From CAYYFX01 sp046330135 (GTDB lineage Bacteria > ARS69), in the NCBI GenBank assembly GCA_046330135.1, contig JAXLTI010000004.1, forward strand, positions 124,001-188,000: a DNA stretch of 64,000 bases. The letters run 5' to 3'. The notes beneath the pieces are model-generated. The model was not told the origin of the DNA and made no database searches. It saw nothing but the letters and a program-made list of their open reading frames with translations. The position numbers were made by a program, and so were the translations under genes. Below, piece after piece: positions 36,837-44,610 of the stretch; within the stretch, counting starts at the first letter, position 1; every line of letters begins with the position of its first letter.

Positions 36837-37298
36837 ATGTCACCGGCCAGCACGAAGGAGTGGGCTTTCCTGACCGCCGGAGTCGAGAGGTTGCGCCCCC
36901 TTCTCGAGGAACACGGCTTCCAATACCACTCGGGAGATCGCGGAGTGTCCTCGGGAGGGGCCTTCGCAGCGGGCTGGTTCCGGCGCGGCGACCTGGAGAT
37001 CGGCTTGATCGTCCGCGACCGCTGCCAGCTCGGCTGTCCCAACTACTCCGAAGGTCGCGGACATGCGGGGCACCACGACTTGTTCTGGGCGCTCGGCCGC
37101 GACGGTGAAGCGCGGCTCGTTCCCGGCGCGTTCCTTTCCTGCGCCTCTCGTGACGGAGGAGACCCGTTTCTCGCCCTGGAGACGGACCTGATCGACGTGA
37201 TTCTCCCGGCCCTGGAGAGTTCCGAGCCCGACTTCCGCAACGCGATCGCTCGGGCTCACGAGAGGTTCGAGACTCGTCTTCGTGAACGGTCCGGCTGA
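36837..37298 (+). CDS. hypothetical protein, possible former gene cassette
   Basis: The 153-residue protein begins MSPASTKEWAFLTAGVERLR. It is preceded by AGGGG about seven bases upstream. It has no signal peptide or membrane segment; it is mixed alpha/beta with GWFRRGDLEIGLIVRD and a Cys pair (DRCQLGCPNY). I do not recognise the family. It stands alone between the attC-like half site and the sigma-factor gene, like many single-gene integron cassettes, but no attC was found after it. Confidence 0.65.
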   Translation: MSPASTKEWAFLTAGVERLRPLLEEHGFQYHSGDRGVSSGGAFAAGWFRRGDLEIGLIVRDRCQLGCPNYSEGRGHAGHHDLFWALGRDGEARLVPGAFLSCASRDGGDPFLALETDLIDVILPALESSEPDFRNAIARAHERFETRLRERSG

Positions 37299-37539
37299 GT
37301 AGCAAGCGTGGCCCCGTTCAGACGGCCGCGGTTCCCGGTGGCGCGTCTCCACGTTGCCGCGGATCTCCCCCGTCTCCTCCTCGTCTCACGCACCGGGCGA
37401 CCGCGAGCCGCGCGTCGGGGTTCTGCGCGGGCGCCCCCTCGAAGGCTCGTTCGCGCCAGGCATCACGAGATTCTCTTCGCGAAGGCGACGCTCGGTCGCC
37501 CTATACTGCGCCCGAGGGTCGGCGAGCGGGAGCACGTCC

Positions 37540-38151
37540 ATGACGCATCCACAGGGCTTCGCCGGGGAGCCTCCTCGGCGCGGGCAACCCTCGCTCGCGG
37601 CCACCCAGGACCTCCTCGCCGCCGCCAAGCAGGGGGACGCCCGGGCCCGCGACGAGCTCCTCACCCGCTATCGCCCCCGCCTGCGGGTGTGGGCCAGCGG
37701 CCGTCTGCCGCGCTTCGCCCGCTCGCTCATGGACACCGAGGACTTGGTTCAGGAGGTCCTCATGCGGACCCTGGAGGGCCTGGACCGGGTGGAGGTGCGC
37801 GGGCCGGGGGGCTTCCAGGCCTACGTTCGCCAGGCCGTCCTCAACCGTATCAGGGATCAGGTGCGGTGGGCCGCGAGGCGGCCCGGCCCGGACGAGGTGC
37901 CGGAGGACCTGCTGGATCCGGCACCCTCGCCGCTCGAGGAGGCCATCGGTGCCGACGTTCTCGCTCGATACGAACGCGCGTTCGCGAAGCTCAGCGCCGC
38001 AGATCAGGAGCTTCTCCACCTGCGGCTCGAGCTGGACTTCGACTCGGACGAGATCGCGGCGATGACCGGGCGGTCGAGCAAGGATGCCGCACGGATGGCG
38101 GTGCAACGGGCGCTGGCGCGCTTGGCGGAGGCGATGGGCCGTGAGTCTTGA
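37540..38151 (+). CDS. ECF-like sigma-70 family sigma factor
   Basis: The 203-residue protein has region 2 (ARDELLTRYRPRLRVWASG, then SLMDTEDLVQEVLMRTLEG) and region 4 (LSAADQELLHLRLELDFDSDEIAAMTG), the core of an ECF sigma factor. The ATG at 37540 follows GAGCGGGAG. A TATACT box at 37502-37507 is a likely -10. The gene overlaps the following kinase by 11 bp, in the way sigma-factor/kinase pairs do in lineages where a Ser/Thr kinase controls the sigma factor instead of an anti-sigma factor. Confidence 0.88.
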   Translation: MTHPQGFAGEPPRRGQPSLAATQDLLAAAKQGDARARDELLTRYRPRLRVWASGRLPRFARSLMDTEDLVQEVLMRTLEGLDRVEVRGPGGFQAYVRQAVLNRIRDQVRWAARRPGPDEVPEDLLDPAPSPLEEAIGADVLARYERAFAKLSAADQELLHLRLELDFDSDEIAAMTGRSSKDAARMAVQRALARLAEAMGRES

Positions 38152-39913
38152 CCGTGATGCCATCGATGCGTTCCTGAAGTCCGTCTACGACGGAACCCCT
38201 GTGGACTGGGAAGCGGCGGTCCGGGACTCGGACCCCGTGGAGCGGCCGCGCGTGGAAGGCTTGCGGGACGTGGCGCGCGTGGCCGCGTTCCACCGGACCC
38301 AGATGCGCGAGTCCCGCGTGGGCTCGACGGTCGCGGATCGCGCGGACGGGCCCGAGCGCTGGGGCGACCTCATGCTCCTCGAGCGGATCGGCTCCGGCGC
38401 GCGCGGCGACGTGTATCGCGCGTGGGATCCGAAGCTCTTGCGCGAAGTGGCGCTGAAGCTGATCCGCGAGGAGGGCGGTGCCGCGCAGGGCGCCGAGGAA
38501 TCGCCGCTCCTGCGCGAGGGTCGCGCCGCCGCGCGCGTGCGTCACCCGCACGTGGTCGCGGTGCACGGCATCGACTCGCGGGACGGCCGGGTCGGGCTCT
38601 GGATGGAGCTCGTCCGCGGCACCACGCTCGAGCAGGAAGTGCAGAGCCGGCGCGGAGCGCTCGATCCCGCGGAAGTGACGCGCGTGGGCCTCGAGATCGC
38701 GTCCGCGCTCGGGGCGGTGCACGCCGCCGGGATCCTCCACCGCGACGTGAAGCCGGCGAACGTGGTCCGGGACGAAGAGGGGCGCTACGTCCTCGCGGAC
38801 TTCGGCCTCGGAGCCCGCTGGGACGACGAATCCCTGCGCGGCGCGCGGCCGTCGGGCACACCGATGTACATGGCGCCGGAGCTGCTCGCGGGCGGCGCGC
38901 CGAGCGTCCGCACGGATCTCTACGCGCTCGGTCTCCTTCTCTGGTTCGCGCTCGCGGGGCGACAGCCCTTCGAGGTGGACTCGCTGGGCGAGCTGCGCAG
39001 GGTGGCGGCAGGCGGGCCCACCCCCAGCCTGAAGACGTTGCGCCGCGACGCGGATCCGCGGCTCGTCGCCGTGATCGAGCGCGCGATCTCGCCGGCGCCG
39101 GAGGCGCGGTTCGCGAGCGCCACCGAAATGGTGGAAGCGCTCCGCGCCGTCGGCGCTTCCGGACGCGGACGGGTCAGCGGCTCACGTCGCATGCTCGCCG
39201 TCGCCGGCGTCGCGGCGGTCGCCGTCGCGGCCGTGTTCGCGATCTGGCGCGATCGTGCCGGCAGCCCCGCTACGCGCCCGGCCTCCGCGTCCGCGCCGGC
39301 TGTCGCCGCGTCCGCGCCCGCGGCGCCCGCGAGCGATCTCTACTCCGTCGATGCGTCACTCCTCCTGCGCGGCAACGGTTCCGCCACGCGACTTCTCAGC
39401 GGCGATCGGGTGGGACCCGGAGACCGGCTGTCTCTGGAGCTGAAGACGACGCGGCGCGCGTGGGCGTACGTCCTGAATCAGGACGAGCGCGGCGAGAGCT
39501 ATCTCCTCTTCCCGCAGCCCGCCTTCGACCTCAAGAACCCGCTGCCCGCGGACACCACCTGGACGCTGCCGGGTCCGATCTCGGGCCACGAGAACGCGTG
39601 GACCGTCACGAGCCGCGGCGGGCGCGAGCACTTCCTCATCGTGGTGAGCCCTGAGCCCGTGCCCGAGCTGGAAGCGGATCTCGGCAAGATCCCGGCGCCC
39701 ACGCCGGGTCGAGCGGTGCAGTACGCCTCGGTGTCCTCCCAGTCCGTGGAGCGCTTGCGCGGAGCGGGCGGCCTCGCGGAGCTGCCGGCCGCTGCGCCCG
39801 CGGGCCCCGCGCACTGGCAGGCCTTCGACCGCTTCCGCGGCCTCGCCGGTCGCGAGGACGGCGTGCGCGGGATCTGGGTCCGCCACGTCGTGCTGGAGAA
39901 CCCCGCGCGGTAG
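38141..39913 (+). CDS. membrane Ser/Thr protein kinase with DUF4384-like extracytoplasmic domain
   Basis: The 590-residue Hanks-type kinase carries GSGARGDVYRAWD (glycine loop), catalytic Lys106 in VALKLI, ILHRDVKPANVV, LADFGLGA and MYMAPELL. All catalytic residues are intact. A membrane helix lies at about 350-368, followed by an Ala/Pro linker and a DUF4384-like domain (GDRLSLELKTTRRAWAYVLNQ, YLLFPQPAFDLKNPL). The GTG start at 38141 lies within the sigma-factor gene, so the pair is translationally coupled. It may sense envelope conditions and phosphorylate the sigma factor. Confidence 0.88.
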   Translation: MSLDRDAIDAFLKSVYDGTPVDWEAAVRDSDPVERPRVEGLRDVARVAAFHRTQMRESRVGSTVADRADGPERWGDLMLLERIGSGARGDVYRAWDPKLLREVALKLIREEGGAAQGAEESPLLREGRAAARVRHPHVVAVHGIDSRDGRVGLWMELVRGTTLEQEVQSRRGALDPAEVTRVGLEIASALGAVHAAGILHRDVKPANVVRDEEGRYVLADFGLGARWDDESLRGARPSGTPMYMAPELLAGGAPSVRTDLYALGLLLWFALAGRQPFEVDSLGELRRVAAGGPTPSLKTLRRDADPRLVAVIERAISPAPEARFASATEMVEALRAVGASGRGRVSGSRRMLAVAGVAAVAVAAVFAIWRDRAGSPATRPASASAPAVAASAPAAPASDLYSVDASLLLRGNGSATRLLSGDRVGPGDRLSLELKTTRRAWAYVLNQDERGESYLLFPQPAFDLKNPLPADTTWTLPGPISGHENAWTVTSRGGREHFLIVVSPEPVPELEADLGKIPAPTPGRAVQYASVSSQSVERLRGAGGLAELPAAAPAGPAHWQAFDRFRGLAGREDGVRGIWVRHVVLENPAR

Positions 39914-40248
39914 CAAGAGCGCTCCTCGAGGTCCGGCACGCCGCCCCGCTCCGTGTCGCGCGGAGAGAGGGCGGTGTCCTCGGACACACGGACGGCATGG
40001 CACTGGGTCAGTAACTGAACCAGTGCCGACGGCATCGCCCTCTTGACTCGCGCCCTTCGCCTCCGCCAGACTTCGCCTCCACGGGCGGTGATCCACGCCC
40101 AACCTCCACGGGCCCTCCCCAGCAGGGTCCCTCGCGGAGGCAAAGGGGGGCATACTCCCGGATCCGCATCGTCGGAGCCTTGGTGTCGTCGGCGTGACTT
40201 CGCCGCTGGGGAACGAACGTCGCGCCTCGACGCTCGAGGAGATCTCCG
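39914..40248. other. intergenic region of 335 bp
   Basis: No open frame with protein-like features. It holds the 29-bp palindrome at 39999-40027 and a small GTGTCC-TC-GGACAC hairpin at about 39974-39987. GAGGAGATCTCC just before 40249 is the ribosome site of the next gene. Confidence 0.5.
39999..40027. promoter_or_regulatory. 29-bp near-perfect palindrome
   Basis: Outer arms GGCACTGG / CCAGTGCC and inner arms TCAGT / ACTGA are arranged around a single central A, with one unpaired position between the blocks. There is no T-tract, so it is more like a protein-binding site or cruciform than a terminator. Confidence 0.6.
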
Positions 40249-40965
40249 ATGCCGAAGAACAAAGACGTGAAGCGCGTCATCCGCGCGCGCATGAAGAAGT
40301 CGGGCGAGTTCTACACCGCCGCCCGCCGCCAGATCCTCCTGAAGAAGACCCGTGAGCCTCTCGGCGCCGCCGTCGCATCTGCGCGCGCTGCCGCGTCCGT
40401 GGAGGACCGCATCGCGCTCGCCGGAATGAGCGATGCCGCCGTTCGCGCGAAGACCGGAAGGACGTGGCGCGAATGGGTCGACGTGCTGGACGCGGCCGGC
40501 GCGCGCCGGCTCGCGCACCGCGACATCGCGCAGCACCTCGCGAAGGTGGAGGGCGTGCCGAGCTGGTGGTCGCAGATGGTCGCCGTGGGGTACGAGCGCA
40601 TCACCGGGCTGCGCGACGTGGGCCAGCGGCGCGGCAGCGGCAGCGCCGGCACGTACAACGCGAACAAGAGCCGCACGTTCCCGGTGCCGGTGGCGAAGCT
40701 CTTCCGTGCGTGCCGCGACGCGAAGCGCCGCGCCCGCTGGCTGGGCGTGGCCGCCGTGGCGCTGCGCCGGGCCGCGCCGTCGCGCTCGATCCGCCTGGAC
40801 GTGGACGGCGCGAGGGTGGACCTGATGTTCTTCGCGAAGGGGCGCTCGAAGAGCGTCGTCCAGCTCGACCACCACGGGCTGCCCACGAAGGCCGCGAAGG
40901 AGTCCACGAAGCGCTTCTGGCACGAACGCCTCGACGCGCTCGCGCAGCTGCTCCGAGAGGAGTAG
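40249..40965 (+). CDS. DUF4287-like protein with C-terminal SRPBCC-like region
   Basis: The 238-residue protein has a basic N-terminus (MPKNKDVKRVIRARMKK). Its central part matches the DUF4287 pattern (TWREWVDVLDAAGAR, HRDIAQHLAK, SWWSQMVAVGYERITGLR). A C-terminal half (RSIRLDVDGARVDLMFFAKG, VVQLDHHGLPT, ERLDALAQLL) resembles the SRPBCC/AHSA1-like domain often fused to it. The ligand is unknown. The start follows GGAGATCTCCG. A perfect 10-bp terminator stem follows the gene. Confidence 0.78.
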   Translation: MPKNKDVKRVIRARMKKSGEFYTAARRQILLKKTREPLGAAVASARAAASVEDRIALAGMSDAAVRAKTGRTWREWVDVLDAAGARRLAHRDIAQHLAKVEGVPSWWSQMVAVGYERITGLRDVGQRRGSGSAGTYNANKSRTFPVPVAKLFRACRDAKRRARWLGVAAVALRRAAPSRSIRLDVDGARVDLMFFAKGRSKSVVQLDHHGLPTKAAKESTKRFWHERLDALAQLLREE

Positions 40966-40984
40966 CGTCCCAGCGTCCCTGCGG

Positions 40985-41009
40985 GAGCCGGGCCCGTGCG
41001 GCCCGGCTC
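40985..41009 (+). terminator. rho-independent-like terminator
   Basis: Perfect 10-bp stem GAGCCGGGCC / GGCCCGGCTC with 5-base loop, followed by TTCC, 19 bases after the DUF4287-like gene. Confidence 0.7.
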
Positions 41010-41043
41010 TTCCGCCGTCCAGCTGCGAAGCGACTCAGCCGAT

Positions 41044-41100
41044 GGGAAGGGACGCGGTGCTCGGGAAGGGACGCCGTGGACGTGAAGGGATGCGGTGGAC
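41044..41100. repeat. three tandem 19-bp repeats
   Basis: Units start at 41044, 41063 and 41082 (GGGAAGGGACGCGGTGCTC and two variants). The array ends 32 bp before the aspartyl protease start. Confidence 0.75.
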
Positions 41101-41132
41101 GTGAGCTCGCCCCTCCTGCGAAGGGACTCGTG

Positions 41133-42263
41133 ATGCCGAACCACCTCGTGCGCAGGCGCGCCGACCCGGCCGCGGCCGCGGTGCTCGTCGCTCTCGCTTG
41201 CACCTGCTTCGCGCCGGAGCCCTCGCTCGCCGCCGCGAAGGTGCCGCCCGGCTTGCCGAGCGCGCCGCGCGCGCCCGGCACGATCCGTCCGAACCGTCCC
41301 ATGCGCATCCTCATTCCCGCACCGGAGTCCGTGGACTTCGCCGCGGACTCGGTCGTCGTTCCCTTCGAGCCATCGAACGGGTGGATCGTCCTCCCCGTCG
41401 AAGTGAACGGCACGGGGCCCTATTCCTTCGTGCTGGACACGGGCACTCCGGGGCACGCGCGCATCGCCCCGGATCTCGCGTCCGAGCTGGCCCTCCCCGC
41501 CATCGGCGACGCCCGCGCCGCCGACGCCACGATTCGCGGCTCGCGACCCGTGGACCTCGTCCGCATCGACTCGCTACGCGTGGGAGACGCGGTCTTCCGC
41601 GGGCTCATGGCGGCGGCGTTCCTCGGACCGAAGCCGGAGCTGCAGGCGCCGAGCGACTCGGCGGACGACGGCTCCACCTCGGACCGAACCGCACCCTCGG
41701 CGCCCGAGCCGGTCCCCGGTCTGCCGCCGTCCGACCGCCGCGGCATCCTCGGCTTCGCCCTCTTCCGAGGCGTCCTGCTCACGGTGGACTACGCCGATGC
41801 GCGCCTCGTGATCTCGCGCGGCGCGCTGAGCCCTCGCGACGATCACGTGACGCCGCTGACCGGCACCTTGGACATCGCGCGCGTGGCGGTGGAGGTCGAC
41901 GACGTGGACCTGGACGTGCGCCTCGACACGGGCGACCCGGGGACCTTCTCGATCTCGACCGGAATGCTGCGGACGCTGAAGACGGTGGGCAAGCCGTGGC
42001 TCGTCGGCAGGACGCGGACGATCAACAACGAGTTCGACGTTCAGGGCGTACGGCTCTCGGGCCCCCTTCGACTCGCCGGCCACCGCTTCGACGTCACGGA
42101 GGCGAGCTTCGTGGACGTCTTCCCCGGCGCGAGCTTCGGTGCGGGCGTCCTGAAGAGCTTCGTCGTCACGTTCGACGAGGCGAATCGCCTGGTGAGGCTG
42201 ACGCGCGTCGGCGAGGGCCGCCTGGAGGCCCTCGCGAAGACGCCGCGGGCCGCAGCCCGATAA
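41133..42263 (+). CDS. exported retropepsin-like aspartyl protease with two DTG motifs
   Basis: The 376-residue protein has a signal peptide (AAAAVLVALACTCFAPEPSLA). The first lobe has YSFVLDTGTPGHARI and the second lobe has VDLDVRLDTGDPGTFSI, each an Asp-Thr-Gly as in pepsin-like proteases. DRRGILGFALFRGVLLTVDY and GVLKSFVVTFDEANRLV resemble the conserved GILG/D segments of bacterial retropepsin-like proteases. The linker between lobes is Pro/Ser-rich. The ATG is preceded by GAAGGG. Activity in the periplasm is inferred. Confidence 0.85.
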   Translation: MPNHLVRRRADPAAAAVLVALACTCFAPEPSLAAAKVPPGLPSAPRAPGTIRPNRPMRILIPAPESVDFAADSVVVPFEPSNGWIVLPVEVNGTGPYSFVLDTGTPGHARIAPDLASELALPAIGDARAADATIRGSRPVDLVRIDSLRVGDAVFRGLMAAAFLGPKPELQAPSDSADDGSTSDRTAPSAPEPVPGLPPSDRRGILGFALFRGVLLTVDYADARLVISRGALSPRDDHVTPLTGTLDIARVAVEVDDVDLDVRLDTGDPGTFSISTGMLRTLKTVGKPWLVGRTRTINNEFDVQGVRLSGPLRLAGHRFDVTEASFVDVFPGASFGAGVLKSFVVTFDEANRLVRLTRVGEGRLEALAKTPRAAAR

Positions 42264-42382
42264 GTGGTGGTGCAGACCGCCGAACTCCTCCGCTTCGACG
42301 ATCCTTCCGGCGCCGCGGACGGGCCGTCCCTCGGGCGCATCCATCTCCAACGAGTGGTTGCGGTGCGCCCCGTATTCCACGG

Positions 42383-42411
42383 TTGAATTCACGACCGCCG
42401 CGTCATACTCT
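42383..42411 (+). promoter_or_regulatory. putative promoter of tagged beta-helix gene
   Basis: TTGAAT (42383-42388) and TACTCT (42406-42411) are 17 bases apart, with the start codon 30 bases downstream. The -10 match is only moderate. Confidence 0.4.
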
Positions 42412-42441
42412 CGAAACACCTCCCCGCTGGGCAGGTGCACC

Positions 42442-43713
42442 ATGCGTGCAATCTTCCTCGGCGTCTTCTTCCTCACTCTGCCGGTCGCGGCAGGCGCGCG
42501 CACGTGGGTCGTTCGCGCGGACGGCACCGGCGACGCGCCCACGATCAAGGCTGCGGTGGAGTCCACCTCCGTGGGCGACACGGTCGGCGTCGAGTGCGGC
42601 GTGTACCGCGAGCATGACATCCGGATGAAATCGGGCCTGACCCTCCGGGGTCTCTCGAACGACTCCTCGTGCGTCGTGATCGATGCCGAGCACGCGAACC
42701 GAGGGATCTACTGCAACTTGGTCACCGGTAGCGCGATCGAGCGGATCACGATCGCGCACGCCGGCCCGTACGACGGGCTGTTCGCCTGGCAGTCGACGTT
42801 GAGCATCGCGTCGTGCGTGTTCGAAGACAACCGCAGCGGCCTCTACGCCGCCAGAGCTCCGACTTCCGCGGTCGTCACGAACTGCGTGTTCCGTCACAAC
42901 GTGAACACCACCTACGGAGCCGGGGTCAGCATGCCCGGGCAGGGAACTCTGACGTTCTCGCAATGTGTCTTCGTGGGGAACAGGACTTCGGGACGCGGAG
43001 GAGCGGTCTATGCCGAGGCGGTGGACGTCACGTTCGATGACTGCCTGTTCTACGGCAATGTCGCGTCAGAAGGAGGTGGTGTTTGCTCGGTCGGCGGGGG
43101 CGCCAAGCTCTTCCGACGCTGCACCTTCTTGGATAACGCCGCCGGAAGGGGTGGTGGACTCGTTTCAAGATACCCGCTGCGCGACGAGCTGGACACCTGC
43201 GTCTTCGCTCACAACCACGCCACCGGCTTCGGGCTGGGCGACGGCGGCGGAGCGGTGTACTCGGTGTGGACCTTTGCCGCCTCCCTCCCGATCCGAAATT
43301 GCACTCTAGTGGGCAACTCGGCGCAAGACCGCGGTGCAGCTTTGTACTGCACCGGCGCAGGCGCCGTGGCGACCTTGGATCACACCATCGTGGCCTTCAA
43401 CGAAGGCGGCGAGGCGGTGTACACGTACCTGGACAGCCCACCGCCGACGCTCTCCTGCTGCGACCTCTTCGGCAATGCCTATGGCGACTGGACTCGAGGC
43501 ATCGCGGACCAGGCGACGCTGCGCGGGAACTTCTCAGCGGATCCTCTATTCTGCGACGCGGCGGGCGGCGTGTGGACGCTCCACTCGACCTCGCCCTGCG
43601 CTCCTCCGGGGATCACCGGCTGCGGGGTCGTGGGCGCGTTGGAGGTGGGCTGCGGTGGCGCGGTGTCTGTCGAGCCGTTCACCTGGGCGCGAATCAAGGG
43701 GGCCTACCGATGA
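42442..43713 (+). CDS. secreted parallel beta-helix protein with C-terminal TWARIKGAYR tag
   Basis: The 423-residue protein has a signal peptide (MRAIFLGVFFLTLPVAAGA) and about ten right-handed beta-helix rungs of the pectate-lyase/NosD type (VTNCVFRHN, FSQCVFVGNRTSGRGGAVYAE, LRRCTFLDNAAGRGGGL-like repeats). This is the choice-of-anchor style polymorphic repeat often seen in surface proteins. It ends TWARIKGAYR, one of three proteins with this tag here. The stop overlaps the next start (ATGA). Base use is slightly less GC-rich than in neighbouring genes. Confidence 0.87.
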   Translation: MRAIFLGVFFLTLPVAAGARTWVVRADGTGDAPTIKAAVESTSVGDTVGVECGVYREHDIRMKSGLTLRGLSNDSSCVVIDAEHANRGIYCNLVTGSAIERITIAHAGPYDGLFAWQSTLSIASCVFEDNRSGLYAARAPTSAVVTNCVFRHNVNTTYGAGVSMPGQGTLTFSQCVFVGNRTSGRGGAVYAEAVDVTFDDCLFYGNVASEGGGVCSVGGGAKLFRRCTFLDNAAGRGGGLVSRYPLRDELDTCVFAHNHATGFGLGDGGGAVYSVWTFAASLPIRNCTLVGNSAQDRGAALYCTGAGAVATLDHTIVAFNEGGEAVYTYLDSPPPTLSCCDLFGNAYGDWTRGIADQATLRGNFSADPLFCDAAGGVWTLHSTSPCAPPGITGCGVVGALEVGCGGAVSVEPFTWARIKGAYR

Positions 43714-44462
43714 GCCGCGAGAGGGCGCGACGCCGGAGAGTCGTGTGCGTGACGGCCAGCCAATTCCTGTGGGCGCTGTGGATCGTGTCGGCGGCCGGCG
43801 CGTTGGAGAAGAGGCACGTGATCGCGCCCGAGGATCCCCGCGGCTGGGCGGTGGGCTCCACGGAGGTCACGGTCTCCTATTACAACGTGTGCACGGACTG
43901 GGCGTGGAGCTGGGACCTCGGGCCGCTAGCACGCTTCGGCACGGTGTTCGAGTGCCCGGCAGGTGAATGGAACCTGACGGGGGTGAGCTGCACATTCGAC
44001 GGCAGCACGATACCGGGGTACGGATTCACCGGCGTGCTCGCTGTGTCCGCGGTGGATGCCCAGGGGTGCCCGGTCGGAACGCCGCTCGCCTCGCAACCCT
44101 TCCTTCCGGTGGACGGCGTGGTGACATACTCGTTCGACGTACGGGTGCCGTCCTCGTTCGTCGTGGTGGGGAACGTCGGCAACGGCTACCCGAACGGAGC
44201 CTATTTCGGAAGGTTCGTCAGCGACCACCCCGCCCATGGTCCGACGGGCCCGGCCGCCTGCGGGACCTGCTACCCGGAGACGAGGTCCACCCACTCGTTC
44301 TACTACGGCAGCGATTTCGTGGCGCTCTGCCCGGGGACGCCCTTCTTCGACGGCCTCTGCAATGCCGAGCTGATGTGGATCGCTCACCTGACGGGAACGG
44401 CCACCGCCGCGCCGGAGCCCGAAGTCCACACCTGGGCCGCGATCAAGGCTCTCTATCGATAG
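43710..44462 (+). CDS. secreted hypothetical protein with C-terminal TWAAIKALYR tag
   Basis: The 250-residue protein has a basic N-terminus followed by a hydrophobic segment (VTASQFLWALWIVSAAGA). The mature region is a beta-rich domain with eight or more cysteines (for example CPAGEWNLTGVSC, CGTCYPETRSTHSFYYG), suggesting disulfides in the periplasm or outside the cell. The family is not recognised. It ends TWAAIKALYR. It is coupled to the beta-helix gene by ATGA, so the two tagged proteins are made together. Confidence 0.82.
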   Translation: MSRERARRRRVVCVTASQFLWALWIVSAAGALEKRHVIAPEDPRGWAVGSTEVTVSYYNVCTDWAWSWDLGPLARFGTVFECPAGEWNLTGVSCTFDGSTIPGYGFTGVLAVSAVDAQGCPVGTPLASQPFLPVDGVVTYSFDVRVPSSFVVVGNVGNGYPNGAYFGRFVSDHPAHGPTGPAACGTCYPETRSTHSFYYGSDFVALCPGTPFFDGLCNAELMWIAHLTGTATAAPEPEVHTWAAIKALYR

Positions 44463-44573
44463 GATCCGCGCGCTCAGAAGATCGCCGCCCGCTCGTCGAG
44501 CACGCGCTCGTGGATCCGTCCGTTCGAGACGACGACGACGCAGAGTCCGCGAGCCGCGAGCGAGCGCGGGCGA

Positions 44574-44598
44574 CGCTCTGGCACGCCTACCCAGAGCG
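44574..44598. terminator. hairpin between convergent genes
   Basis: CGCTCTGG / CCAGAGCG perfect 8-bp stem with 9-base loop, between the tagged-protein stop at 44462 and the NmrA gene stop at 44611. Confidence 0.5.
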
Positions 44599-44610
44599 CG
44601 CGCCGGCCGC

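Noticed and set aside
44474..44610. Minus-strand peptide ending ERVLDERAAIF beyond the NmrA gene, suggesting a gene fragment
   Set aside because: The frame is continuous only through an out-of-frame shadow of the NmrA gene and has no start or family feature; it may be a remnant but cannot be supported.
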